From an uncultured Prevotellaceae bacterium (GTDB lineage: Bacteria > Bacteroidota > Bacteroidia > Bacteroidales > Bacteroidaceae), in the NCBI GenBank assembly GCA_902776685.1, contig CACYRB010000016.1, positions 1 to 37,059 of the forward strand: 37,059 bases of DNA. The letters are read 5' to 3'. Below the pieces are notes generated by a model that searched no databases, was not told the origin of the DNA, and was given only the letters and a program-made list of their open reading frames with translations. Positions 24,864-33,037 of this stretch are shown piece after piece. The position numbers were made by a program, and so were the translations under genes. How positions within the stretch are numbered: the first letter of the stretch is position 1; the number at the start of each line of letters is the position of its first letter.

Positions 24864-26002
24864 ACCCCGTTGCAAACCGACGAATGATGATGAATAATCC
24901 TGAAACCTCTTCTCCCGACAAGAAACAAACGACTGCGCTACTCACGCGGAGCGAGTGCAACGTGTTGCGCGGACTGGCCATCATCGGCATCTTCATGCAC
25001 AACTATTGTCATTGGCTCCCGGGCATCGTGCGCGAGAATGAGTATCAGTTCAAGGCAGAAAACGCAGCAGGGCTGTGGCACTATCTGACTCATCCTGATT
25101 GGAATCTGCCAATCCATCTGTTTTCCTTCTTCGGACACTATGGTGTGCCCGTGTTCCTCTTCCTGAGCGCCTACGGACTGGTGAAGAAATATGAGACCAG
25201 CGCCAATGCTGGGGGTGAGGCTGTCTTCAGTTTTCTCCGGTCTCATTTCAAGAAACTCTTCCGCATGATGATCGTGGGCTTCGTGGCATTTGTCCTGGTC
25301 GATGCCATTACGCCCGGCAGTCATCGCTATGCCCTGCTCGATGTCGTGGCACAGCTTGGACTGTTCAACAACGTGCTGCCTCATCCCGACAAAATTATCT
25401 GGCCCGGACCCTATTGGTTCTTCGGACTGATGATGCAACTCTATGTGGTCTATCGCCTGTTGCTCTACCGTCGCCACTGGGGGGCCACGGTGGCACTGAT
25501 GGTTGTATGCGTCGGCATCCAGCTGATGCTTGAGCCCGACGGCGAGACGATGAACCGCTATCGCTACAACTTCATGGGCGGTATGTTGCCCTTCGGACTG
25601 GGACTGTTGCTCGCTCGGTGGGAAAATAAGATTACTACAGAGTTCCTTTCAGGAGACAAAACCAAGGCAGTGGGGACCATGTGGGCCTTGACGCTACTTG
25701 CTGTTGCCTTGATTTTCGTTTCGGTCGACAGTTTCGTCGGCTGGACGCTGACCCCGATATGGATTTGCCTGTTCATGGTTGCACTGGTGAAAGTGCTGCC
25801 CGCGTGGATGGAGCCGTCGCTCGGCTGGATGGGAACCGTCTCGGCAGCGCTCTTCGTGTGCCACCCCATCGCCCGCAAGATTATCATCCCCATCTCGCGA
25901 CAGGGCGAGGTCTATTGCGGGCTGCTGCTCTACATCCTGGCCTCGTTGTGCCTGGCATGGCTGTTCAATGAAATATTCAAGAAAATGAACCGCAAGATAT
26001 GA
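24860..26002 (+). CDS. Acyltransferase-3 family membrane protein (first copy)
   Basis: Polytopic membrane acyltransferase of the OafA/NodX-like acyltransferase-3 family, which O-acylates exported glycans using cytoplasmic acyl-CoA. The 380-residue protein has an N-terminal soluble stretch of about 30 residues and then NVLRGLAIIGIFMHNYCHW (35-53), the family's first helix with its conserved Arg and His. GHYGVPVFLFLSAYGLVKKY follows, then about eight more membrane segments. The first ATG overlaps the upstream stop as ATGA, which favours it over three clustered Mets (from codon 9). It ends overlapping the second family member. Acyl group and acceptor are unknown. Confidence 0.85.
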   Translation: MNPVANRRMMMNNPETSSPDKKQTTALLTRSECNVLRGLAIIGIFMHNYCHWLPGIVRENEYQFKAENAAGLWHYLTHPDWNLPIHLFSFFGHYGVPVFLFLSAYGLVKKYETSANAGGEAVFSFLRSHFKKLFRMMIVGFVAFVLVDAITPGSHRYALLDVVAQLGLFNNVLPHPDKIIWPGPYWFFGLMMQLYVVYRLLLYRRHWGATVALMVVCVGIQLMLEPDGETMNRYRYNFMGGMLPFGLGLLLARWENKITTEFLSGDKTKAVGTMWALTLLAVALIFVSVDSFVGWTLTPIWICLFMVALVKVLPAWMEPSLGWMGTVSAALFVCHPIARKIIIPISRQGEVYCGLLLYILASLCLAWLFNEIFKKMNRKI

Positions 26003-27006
26003 AAGGTGCCATCCGATTCTCCGACCTGAGCCGCTATCGCGGCGAGCTGATGGGCATTGCTACGCTGATGGTGGTGATGTTCCACATTGCCGTGCAGCGC
26101 ACGAGTCCGTTCTTCGGCATCCACCGCATCGGCAACAGTGGCGTCGACATCTTCATGTTGGTGAGCGGCATCGGCATGTGGTACTCGTGGACAAAGAGCA
26201 CGAATCCCTCAACGCTGCAGTTCTTCAAACGCCGCTATGCCCGCATCTATCCCACATGGTTCATCGTGGCGCTGGCGTTCTATGGCACCGACTATCTGAC
26301 CACAGCCCGTCGTAGCACCAACCTTGTCGACCTCGCAGGCGACGTGCTCTTCCATTGGGACTACTGGATCAGCGGTGACTATTCGTTCTGGTACATCCCC
26401 GCCATCATGATGCTCTACACGTTCACGCCTGCCTATCTGCGGCTCATCATCCGCCATCCGGTCTATCGATGGTTGCCGGTCTTAGCTATGGTGTGGAGCT
26501 GTGTGGTGCAGTGGGTGCCGGCTGTTCATGGGTCGGTCGGACACATCGAGGCTTTCTGGAGCCGCATACCCATCTTCTTCATCGGCATCAACCTCGGGCA
26601 GGCTGTCAAGGAAAACCGCACCCTCGAGAGTGGAGGCGTTTGGATGCCCGTCGTCACCTTCGTCCTGACGCTCGGCGCCAGCATCTATCTGGAACAGTTC
26701 TACTACGGTCGCTATCCGCTTTTCATCGAACGGATGATCTACATCCCGATGGTGGTCTCGGGGACATTGGTGGTCGGCATGTTGCTCCACTATGCACCGA
26801 CGTGGTTCAACCGCAGCATGGCGTTCGTCGGTACCCTCAGCCTTGAGGTGTATCTGGTTCACGAGCATTTCGTGCATGTCTATGTTCGCAAACTGGCATT
26901 GGGCTATTGGCCCACCTTCCTGATTGTGGTGGCTGCTACGCTGCCGGTGGCATGGTTGCTCAACTGGCTTGCCAAAAAGATTGAAAACAAAATTCTGAAA
27001 AGATGA
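25999..27006 (+). CDS. Acyltransferase-3 family membrane protein (second copy)
   Basis: Second, divergent member of the same family, 335 residues. It starts with YRGELMGIATLMVVMFHIAV (14-33), carrying the helix-1 Arg and His. GNSGVDIFMLVSGIGMWYSW (45-64) and the basic RRYARIYPTWF (75-85) follow. About ten membrane segments are predicted. It overlaps both neighbours as ATGA, so three genes in a row are translationally coupled. Low similarity to the first copy outside the family motifs suggests distinct acceptors rather than a recent duplication. Substrate is unknown. Confidence 0.85.
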   Translation: MKGAIRFSDLSRYRGELMGIATLMVVMFHIAVQRTSPFFGIHRIGNSGVDIFMLVSGIGMWYSWTKSTNPSTLQFFKRRYARIYPTWFIVALAFYGTDYLTTARRSTNLVDLAGDVLFHWDYWISGDYSFWYIPAIMMLYTFTPAYLRLIIRHPVYRWLPVLAMVWSCVVQWVPAVHGSVGHIEAFWSRIPIFFIGINLGQAVKENRTLESGGVWMPVVTFVLTLGASIYLEQFYYGRYPLFIERMIYIPMVVSGTLVVGMLLHYAPTWFNRSMAFVGTLSLEVYLVHEHFVHVYVRKLALGYWPTFLIVVAATLPVAWLLNWLAKKIENKILKR

Positions 27007-27887
27007 AACATATCTTCAAACTCATCCGCCCGCATCAGTGGATAAAGAACATGTTTGTGTTTCTGCCGTTGTTCTTCGGTGGCGTGCTGCTCGAGCAAAA
27101 CGCGCTGCTGCACGGCATCATCGTCTTCTTTGCCTATTGTTTCGTAGCTTCTTCCATCTATTGCTTCAACGATATCATCGACGTGGCGGCCGATCGTCAG
27201 CACCCTGTGAAATGTAAGCGGCCGATTGCTTCGGGTGCCGTCTCGTTGTCGACGGGCTATACGCTCATGGCACTGATGCTGTTGCTTGGCGTGGCGCTGA
27301 CCATGTTGCTGCCTGTCGAGGTGCGATGGCATGTGACCGCCGTGCTGGGTGTCTACTACCTGCTCAACCTGGCCTATTGCACATGGCTGAAGCAGTATGC
27401 CATCCTCGATGTCTGCATCGTGGCTTTCGGCTTCGTCCTCCGCATTGCCGCCGGTGGATATGCTGCCCAGGTGGTGCCCAGCCATTGGATTGTGCTGATG
27501 ACCTTTCTGCTGACGCTGTTCCTCAGCTTTGCCAAGCGACGCGACGACGTGCTGCGCATGAACGAGACGGGCGAGGCTCCACGGAAAAACACCAGTCGCT
27601 ACAACCTGACGTTCATCAACCAGGCCATCACCATCACGGCTTCGGTGACGCTGGTGTGCTACATCATGTACACCGTTTCGCCCGAGGTCATCGAGCGTTT
27701 CCATACCCATAACCTCTACATGACCAGCGCATTTGTGCTCCTGGGCCTGCTGCGCTATATTCAGATTGCCGTGGTCGACGAGCAGAGCGGCGATCCGACG
27801 AAAGTCATCCTGCGCGACAGGTTCTCGCAAATCATCGTGCTGGCTTGGCTCGTCTCGTTCCTGATAATCATCTATGTCAATAAATAA
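27003..27887 (+). CDS. UbiA-family polyprenyl-phosphate phosphoribosyltransferase-like enzyme
   Basis: Polytopic UbiA-superfamily prenyltransferase. The 294-residue protein has NDIIDVAADRQHPVKCKRP (56-74), the NDxxD...DrxhPxKxxRP motif typical of the branch containing mycobacterial decaprenyl-phosphate phosphoribosyltransferase (Rv3806c). A later FLLTLFLSFAKRRDDVLR fits the same branch (F-L-A-L-x-KRRaE). It has eight to nine membrane helices. The expected reaction is transfer of 5-phosphoribose from PRPP to a polyprenyl phosphate on the cytoplasmic side. The HAD phosphatase nine bases downstream could remove the 5-phosphate. Quinone or heme prenyltransferases are less likely because of the motif and neighbours. 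The substrate is inferred. Confidence 0.75.
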   Translation: MKHIFKLIRPHQWIKNMFVFLPLFFGGVLLEQNALLHGIIVFFAYCFVASSIYCFNDIIDVAADRQHPVKCKRPIASGAVSLSTGYTLMALMLLLGVALTMLLPVEVRWHVTAVLGVYYLLNLAYCTWLKQYAILDVCIVAFGFVLRIAAGGYAAQVVPSHWIVLMTFLLTLFLSFAKRRDDVLRMNETGEAPRKNTSRYNLTFINQAITITASVTLVCYIMYTVSPEVIERFHTHNLYMTSAFVLLGLLRYIQIAVVDEQSGDPTKVILRDRFSQIIVLAWLVSFLIIIYVNK

Positions 27888-27896
27888 TCCGATTGA

Positions 27897-28541
27897 ATGA
27901 ATACGAATTCGTCAGCTCAGCAAAAGACAGTCCTCCACGTGTTCGATTTCGACGGCACGCTCACCCGCAAGGACAGTTTCTTTGCCCTCATCCGAAGCAG
28001 GGCAGGATGGATGCGGATGTTGCTCGGATTGCTCATCTACAGTCCGTGGCTGGTGCTGATGAAGCTGCACCTCTATTCTAACGAAAAGGCGAAACAGCGT
28101 GTGTTTGCCCACTTCTTCAAGGGGATGACGACACAGGTTTTCGCCGAGGAATGTCGCAAGATGGCTGCCGCAAACGACGATATGGTGCGCCCTGCTGCCC
28201 GCGCCCGACTGGCTGAGTTGCTTGATAGCGGACAGCGCCTGCTCATCGTCTCGGCCAGTGCGCCCGACTGGGTGCAGTGTTTCTTCGCCGACGACATGCC
28301 GCTGACCATTGTCGGAACCGAACTGGAGGTTGTCGACAATCGGTTGACAGGTCGGTTTAAGACCCACAACTGCTACGGAGCCGAGAAAGTGCGCAGGTTG
28401 GAGGCTGTGCTCAGTGGGCCACGCAGCAACTATCACATTGTGGCCTATGGCGACAGCCGAGGCGACAAGGAACTGCTGGCCTATGCCGACGAAGGCTATT
28501 ATAAACCGTTTGAGAGAAACAATGAGTCAGGAAAAAGTTGA
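27897..28541 (+). CDS. HAD-IB family phosphatase
   Basis: Haloacid dehalogenase-type phosphatase of the SerB-like IB group, 214 residues. Motif I is DFDGTLT (17-23; Asp17 nucleophile, Asp19 acid), motif II lies in IVSASAP (117-123), the motif III Lys is probably Lys164 and motif IV is GDSRGD (185-190). A helical cap lies at about 25-100, with a hydrophobic stretch (MLLGLLIYSPWLVLM, 41-55) that may sit at the membrane surface. Placed directly after the UbiA-like gene, it is a candidate for dephosphorylating the polyprenyl-phosphoryl-phosphopentose product. In mycobacteria an unrelated phosphatase is thought to act at that step. Its real substrate is not shown by sequence. Confidence 0.85.
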   Translation: MNTNSSAQQKTVLHVFDFDGTLTRKDSFFALIRSRAGWMRMLLGLLIYSPWLVLMKLHLYSNEKAKQRVFAHFFKGMTTQVFAEECRKMAAANDDMVRPAARARLAELLDSGQRLLIVSASAPDWVQCFFADDMPLTIVGTELEVVDNRLTGRFKTHNCYGAEKVRRLEAVLSGPRSNYHIVAYGDSRGDKELLAYADEGYYKPFERNNESGKS

Positions 28542-28577
28542 TTACTCATTACTCAAATAAATTATAAATTATAGATT

Positions 28578-29951
28578 ATGATACGATTGTCTGATTTGTT
28601 CCGGATACGACGCGAAGAACGATGGCTTGCACTTGCGGCACTGTTGTTGTTTGTTGGACTGACGGCCGTTGTCATTGTGAAATACTATGCGCTGTTCTCG
28701 GTGTATAGCAATAGTGTGTGGGGACCTTTTCCAAAGAATTTTCATGTGTCGGGCTTCGATGCGCTGGTCTATACCATCGTGTCGCGGTGGAACACCTTCT
28801 TCACGGTTGTCTTTCGGCATCCGCTCCTGGCTTTTCTGCTCTATCCCTTCTATGCCATAAACCAAGGTCTCTACATGCTGACGGGCATCAACTGCGTGCA
28901 GTTCGTCGTTGCCGTCCCGCTCATCTTCTGCGCCTTCTATTCGGTGCTGTTCTTGTATCGCATATTCAGAGAGGTCGTTGGACTAAAAAAAGCCGATTCC
29001 ATCGTGCTTTCTGCACTTTCGTTCTCTTTTGCTTATATGATGCTGAGTGTGGTGGTACCCGAACATTTCATCTTCTCCACCTTCATGCTCACGCTCACGC
29101 TCTACATCGCCGGACTGAAAATCACAGCCAACAGTCGGAGTCGCTATGGCGAACGGCACGAGATGTCGACGGCGCTCACCGTGCTGCTGTTCTTCCTGAC
29201 CGCCGGACTGTCGCTCACCAATGGTGTGAAGACGTTTCTGGCGCAGTGGTTTGTCAACGGGCGGCGCTTCTTTCGTCCGGCCAATCTGATTTTCGGAGTG
29301 TTGTTGCCCGTAGCGTTGTTGCTCACATTCAGCCAGTTGGAGTATAAGCTCCTGACCGTCCCCGGCGAAAAGGCACGGGCGGCGGCAGCGGCAGCAAAGG
29401 CCAAGAAGACCGGTAAGGCCGTGAAGAAAAACGGCACACGCAGCAAGGCCGACGGCGAGCCGATGACCGACGGTTTGTATCTGCAGTGGAGCGATGTCAC
29501 CACGTCGCGCGGCAAGACCATCGTTCACAATCTTTTCGGCGAGAGCATCCAGCTTCACGAGGACCATTTGTTGCGCGATGCCCATAACGGCCGTCCCGTT
29601 TTTGTAGGCTACAACCATGTCTATAACTATGTGGTTGAGGGCATTGTCGTGTTCTTCTTCCTTGCCGGCATCTGGTTTGGCCGACGCGAACGGTTTCTAT
29701 GGCTTGCGCTGAGCTTCTTCGCCGTCGACATGGTGTTGCATCTCGGCTTCGGCTTTGCCATCAACGAGATCTACATCACCGGCGCCCACTGGTTGTTCGT
29801 CATCCCCATCGCCATTGCCTACATCTTCAAGGCGATGACACGTCTGGGCTGTCGGCTGATGCGCGTGCTGATGGGGCTGTTGGCCCTGTGGCTGTGGACG
29901 TATAACGGATATCTGTTTGTCAATTACATGTTAGAAGTGATAAGTGATTAG
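28578..29951 (+). CDS. GT-C-like polytopic membrane protein, paralog 1
   Basis: I do not recognise a characterised family; it resembles Bacteroidales membrane proteins of unknown function (possibly DUF6080). The 457 residues have a cytoplasmic start (LFRIRREERW), about nine to ten membrane segments and a first outer loop with SGFDALVY (58-65, Asp61) and RHPLLAFLLYP (80-90). An acidic residue in that first loop is a hallmark of GT-C glycosyltransferases. Other blocks shared with paralogs 2 and 3 are VVPEHF (159-164), TNGVKT (214-219), WSDVTT (304-309), NLFGES (318-323), GFAINEIYITGAHW and YNGYLFVNY. A Lys/Ala-rich insertion lies at 263-295. A glycan or lipid-sugar transferase role is inference. 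Confidence 0.7.
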   Translation: MIRLSDLFRIRREERWLALAALLLFVGLTAVVIVKYYALFSVYSNSVWGPFPKNFHVSGFDALVYTIVSRWNTFFTVVFRHPLLAFLLYPFYAINQGLYMLTGINCVQFVVAVPLIFCAFYSVLFLYRIFREVVGLKKADSIVLSALSFSFAYMMLSVVVPEHFIFSTFMLTLTLYIAGLKITANSRSRYGERHEMSTALTVLLFFLTAGLSLTNGVKTFLAQWFVNGRRFFRPANLIFGVLLPVALLLTFSQLEYKLLTVPGEKARAAAAAAKAKKTGKAVKKNGTRSKADGEPMTDGLYLQWSDVTTSRGKTIVHNLFGESIQLHEDHLLRDAHNGRPVFVGYNHVYNYVVEGIVVFFFLAGIWFGRRERFLWLALSFFAVDMVLHLGFGFAINEIYITGAHWLFVIPIAIAYIFKAMTRLGCRLMRVLMGLLALWLWTYNGYLFVNYMLEVISD

Positions 29952-29976
29952 TTTTTAGCCCCTATAGAATGTAGGG

Positions 29977-29992
29977 ACGCGGCGTGCCGCGT
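29977..29992. repeat. Short GC-rich palindrome after paralog 1
   Basis: ACGCGGCGTGCCGCGT is a near-perfect palindrome (7-bp arms, GT centre), preceded by GTAGGG and followed by a GTGAAAAGG tract. The sequence GTAGGGACGCGGCGTGCCGCGT is the kind of short mobile-looking palindrome common between bacterial genes. It has no T-tract, so a terminator role is doubtful. Confidence 0.5.
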
Positions 29993-30036
29993 GAAAAGGT
30001 GAAAAAGTTAAAAGGTGAAAAATTGAAAAATAAATA

Positions 30037-30064
30037 GTAAATCGTAAATCGTCAAATCGTAAAT
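30037..30064 (+). repeat. AAATCGTAAAT leader repeat, copy 1
   Basis: Tandem AAATCGT units. Bases 30039-30064 are identical to 35590-35615 over 26 positions. In both places exactly four bases separate the repeat from the ATG of the next gene, here the paralog 2 gene at 30069. The first base pairs 30037-30038 extend the tandem pattern only in this copy. Confidence 0.8.
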
Positions 30065-30068
30065 AATA

Positions 30069-31421
30069 ATGACGAAACTCTTTAAGATACGAAAAGACGA
30101 GTGCTGGCTGGCAGTGGGCGCCTTGCTGGTCTTTGTCCTGCTCAACGCTCTGCTCATCTACCGTTATTACGACCGGTTCACCCTTGGTGGCAACCTCGGG
30201 TTCTGGACCATATTCTATAAATCCTTTCACGTCTCAGGGTTCGACGCCTATTCCTACATCACCATGTCGAACCTGCGCGTGCACTTCACGACAGCCCGCC
30301 ATCCGCTCTATCTGTCGTTGCTCCTGCCGTTCTATTGGATTAACCACTGGCAGATGCAGTACACCCACTACAACATGGCGGTCTATTTCGAGGCCTTCAT
30401 CATTGTGTTCTCCTCGGTCTATGCCTTCCTCTTCCTTTACCGCACGCTCCACGAGCTCATCTCGTTGAAGCGGCAGGACGCCGTCATGCTGACCGTCTAC
30501 TTTTTCTCCTTTGGTCATGTGCTGCTTTCCACCATGGTGCCCGACCACTTTGCCATATCAATGTTCCTGCTCATGGCAACCGTGTACGTGGCAGGCAGGA
30601 AGATGAAAGACGGCACACTGCTGCGACCATTACAGGTGGCTGTGTTGCTGTTCTTCACCGCAGGCATCACCGTCACCAACGGCGTAAAGACCCTTCTTGC
30701 CGTCTTGTTCACCAATGGTCGGCGGACACTCCGTTGGTCGATGTTGCTGGCTGTCGTGGTGCCTGTGGCGTTGCTGTGGGGCATCTGGCAATGGCAGTAC
30801 AACGCCTACGAGGTGCAGCAGGCCGAGGCAGTGAAGAGACAAGAAGCCATACAGAAGCGCAAAGACCCCCATTTCGATGAACGGCATAAGGAACACAACG
30901 ACTTCGTGCGCCGGCAAAACGGTGCACCGGTGACCAAGGATGTGCCCGTGCTGCGCTGGAGCGACGTGACCACCGACCGCACGCAGTCTGTCGTCGACAA
31001 TCTGTTTGGCGAGACCTTCATCCTCCACCGCAACCATCTGCTCGAGGACGTGCAGCAGGAACGCCCCGTGTTTGTCGATTACGACAGTCCTGTGCATTAT
31101 GTGGCAGAGGTGCTCATCGTCCTGATGTTCGTCATCGGACTATGGTTCGGGTGCCGGGGAGCTTCGAGGCGGCTGATGTGGATGCTCTTCTCGTGGTTTG
31201 CCTTCGACATGCTGATGCACATCGGCTTCGGCTTCGGCATCAACGAGGTCTATATCATGGCAGCCCACTGGGCATTCATCGTGCCGATAGCAACAGGCTG
31301 CCTGCTGCATCGGCTTACAGGTCGCCTGGCCGAAGGCCTACGCTGGTGCATCGCCATCCTCACCGTTTGGCTGCTGTTCTATAACGGCTCACTCATCGCC
31401 AGCTATCTGTTGAAAGGTTGA
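30069..31421 (+). CDS. GT-C-like polytopic membrane protein, paralog 2
   Basis: Paralog of the preceding and following genes, 450 residues, function not established. It starts MTKLFKIRKDECW and has SGFDAYSY (56-63, Asp59) and RHPLYLSLLLP (77-87) in the first outer loop. MVPDHFAISMFLL, TNGVKTLLAVLFTNGRR, RWSDVTT, NLFGET, GFGINEVYIMAAHW and YNGSLIASYLL follow. In place of paralog 1's Lys/Ala insertion it has a strongly charged stretch (QQAEAVKRQEAIQKRKDPHF and onward) in the same loop. The last codons and stop fall within a TTGAAAGGTTGAAAAG tract of the intergenic repeat type. The next paralog starts eight bases later. Confidence 0.7.
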   Translation: MTKLFKIRKDECWLAVGALLVFVLLNALLIYRYYDRFTLGGNLGFWTIFYKSFHVSGFDAYSYITMSNLRVHFTTARHPLYLSLLLPFYWINHWQMQYTHYNMAVYFEAFIIVFSSVYAFLFLYRTLHELISLKRQDAVMLTVYFFSFGHVLLSTMVPDHFAISMFLLMATVYVAGRKMKDGTLLRPLQVAVLLFFTAGITVTNGVKTLLAVLFTNGRRTLRWSMLLAVVVPVALLWGIWQWQYNAYEVQQAEAVKRQEAIQKRKDPHFDERHKEHNDFVRRQNGAPVTKDVPVLRWSDVTTDRTQSVVDNLFGETFILHRNHLLEDVQQERPVFVDYDSPVHYVAEVLIVLMFVIGLWFGCRGASRRLMWMLFSWFAFDMLMHIGFGFGINEVYIMAAHWAFIVPIATGCLLHRLTGRLAEGLRWCIAILTVWLLFYNGSLIASYLLKG

Positions 31422-31429
31422 AAAGTGGA

Positions 31430-32689
31430 ATGACGAAACTCTTTAAGATACATAAAGAAGAGCGTTGGGCAGCCTTGTTGTTCCTCGTTGTCGTGATAGC
31501 GTTGCAAGCCGTTTTGTTTGAACGCTATTGGCCAATTTTCTCCCATTTCATCGATAATTCTTGGACTCAGTTCATCCGAAACTTCCGCATGTCGGGCTTC
31601 GACCCCATCGCCTACAGCATCCTCACCGACTGGCATGTGGGCTACGACCTGCTACGCCACCCGCTGCTGCCGTTCCTGCTCTATCCGCTCCACCTGCTCA
31701 ACGGTGTGCTGTGGCAGTTGACCGGAGCCAACTGCGCACAAATCATCATGGGCGTGTTGCTCACCGCCTCGGCGTTCTGGGCTCTGATGCTCCACCGTCG
31801 CATCCTGCGCGAGGTGGTCGGTGCTGGCCGCTGGGCATCGACGCTGCTGACGGCTCTGATGCTCGGCTTCGGTATGGTGGCCGTTGCTACCATGGTGCCC
31901 GACCATTTTTGTTTCTCTCTGATGTTGCTGCTGCTCACCGTATACCGTGCCGGAACGAAGATGAAAGCTGGTCGGCAGTTTTCGACGTGCGAGACATTAT
32001 TGCTGCTTGTGGCCACGGCGGGCGTGACGCTGAGTAACGGTGTCGTTGTCGTGATGGCCGTTGCACTGACCAATGGACGACAGTTCTTCCGTCCTCGGTT
32101 CCTGTTGACAGCTGTGGTGCTGCCGCTGTTGTTGCTGGTGGGCATTGCCGAGGCGGCGGTGATGCTGACGGCAGAGAGCGTGACGGCCGTAGGCGACTCC
32201 GTGAGCGGACAGTTTGCCTATACCGCCGAGCGAGCCTCGCGGCTCGACATCCTTGTAGAGAATTTCTTCGGCGAGAGCCTGCAACTGCATCGAAAATACA
32301 TCCTCGGCGACGTGTTGCTGAAGCGCCCCGTCATCATCCGCTACACGTGGGCAGCGCAGTACGTCGTTGAGGCCATGCTGTTGCTATTCTCCACAATCGG
32401 CCTCTGGCTTGGGCTGCGGAGGAACACTCGTTTCACCTGGCTGCTAATGGGCATACTCGCGTTCAACCTGCTGCTGCACATCGTCGTGGGTTTCGGCATC
32501 AACGAGGTGCACATCATGGCAGCCCACTGGGTATTTGTGCTGACGCTCGGCATGGGTTATTTGTTTACTCAAAAACGACAATTTTTGCCCATTTCATCGG
32601 GAATTTTTCTCTTCGTTATCACCGTTTACCTGTGGATCTATCACGGCTATCAACTGGTGCATTATCTCTCATGGCCCCTCATCAAGTAG
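31430..32689 (+). CDS. GT-C-like polytopic membrane protein, paralog 3
   Basis: Third paralog, 419 residues from the ATG at 31430. This start gives MTKLFKIHKEERW, matching paralog 2, and its first 22 bases are identical to those of paralog 2. An in-frame TTG 12 bases earlier overlaps the upstream stop and is less likely. It has SGFDPIAYSI (55-64, Asp58), RHPLLPFLLYP (76-86), MVPDHFCFSLMLL, SNGVVVVMAVALTNGRQ, NFFGES, GFGINEVHIMAAHW and YHGYQLVHY. It lacks the charged loop insertion and the WSDVTT block, so it is the shortest of the three. It ends the operon. Confidence 0.7.
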   Translation: MTKLFKIHKEERWAALLFLVVVIALQAVLFERYWPIFSHFIDNSWTQFIRNFRMSGFDPIAYSILTDWHVGYDLLRHPLLPFLLYPLHLLNGVLWQLTGANCAQIIMGVLLTASAFWALMLHRRILREVVGAGRWASTLLTALMLGFGMVAVATMVPDHFCFSLMLLLLTVYRAGTKMKAGRQFSTCETLLLLVATAGVTLSNGVVVVMAVALTNGRQFFRPRFLLTAVVLPLLLLVGIAEAAVMLTAESVTAVGDSVSGQFAYTAERASRLDILVENFFGESLQLHRKYILGDVLLKRPVIIRYTWAAQYVVEAMLLLFSTIGLWLGLRRNTRFTWLLMGILAFNLLLHIVVGFGINEVHIMAAHWVFVLTLGMGYLFTQKRQFLPISSGIFLFVITVYLWIYHGYQLVHYLSWPLIK

Positions 32690-32691
32690 TC

Positions 32692-32721
32692 AGCCCCCTA
32701 AGTTAAGGGGTCGGGGGGGCT
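32692..32721. repeat. G-rich hairpin after paralog 3
   Basis: AGCCCCC (32692-32698) pairs with GGGGGCT (32715-32721), with an alternative inner stem CCCC..GGGG. It lies three bases after the stop codon of the operon's last gene. It resembles a short relative of the G-rich hairpin family at 1-98 and 23496-23577. There is no T-tract on either side, so it may block 3' exonucleases rather than terminate on its own. Confidence 0.5.
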
Positions 32722-32933
32722 TAAAAAGCGAGGAATGGCTACGCTCCTACATCAATTGTTAAAATTTTTCCTTGTCGGCCGCAAATTTTAACGTCGAGAA
32801 TCGACGAAATATGGCGCGGTCGGGCATTTGTCCACTGCTTCGCAAATAAACGATTCTGACGAGTTGTTTGTAAGGTGTTGATTTTTACAGGCTTGCTTTC
32901 CCAACTTTTTAACCTTTCAACCTTTCAATTTTT

Positions 32934-33037
32934 GAAACATATATGTTTCGCTTGCGAAAGCTTAGCTTTCACCACCCGAAAGACCGTCTTTCGGAGTGCA
33001 AAAGACCGTCTTTTGGAAGGTGAAACATATATGTTTG
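32934..33037 (+). repeat. Nested palindromic repeat, copy C
   Basis: Ends are GAAACATATATGTTTC (32934-32949) and GAAACATATATGTTTG (33022-33037), each itself palindromic. Between them are GAAAGCTTAGCTTTC (32956-32970), CGAAAGACCGTCTTTCG (32977-32993) and AAAAGACCGTCTTTT (33000-33014), all perfect palindromes. Order and orientation match copy B and are the inverse of copy A. This is the best-preserved copy for the inner modules. Confidence 0.85.

Noticed and set aside
23616..24875. A 419-codon open frame on the minus strand opposite the phosphoethanolamine transferase
   Set aside because: The plus strand carries the metal and nucleophile motifs of the sulfatase fold; the reverse frame is a shadow.
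32692..32721. Rho-independent terminator of the envelope operon
   Set aside because: The G-rich stem is strong but has no T-tract on the plus strand, so I list it as a repeat hairpin instead.
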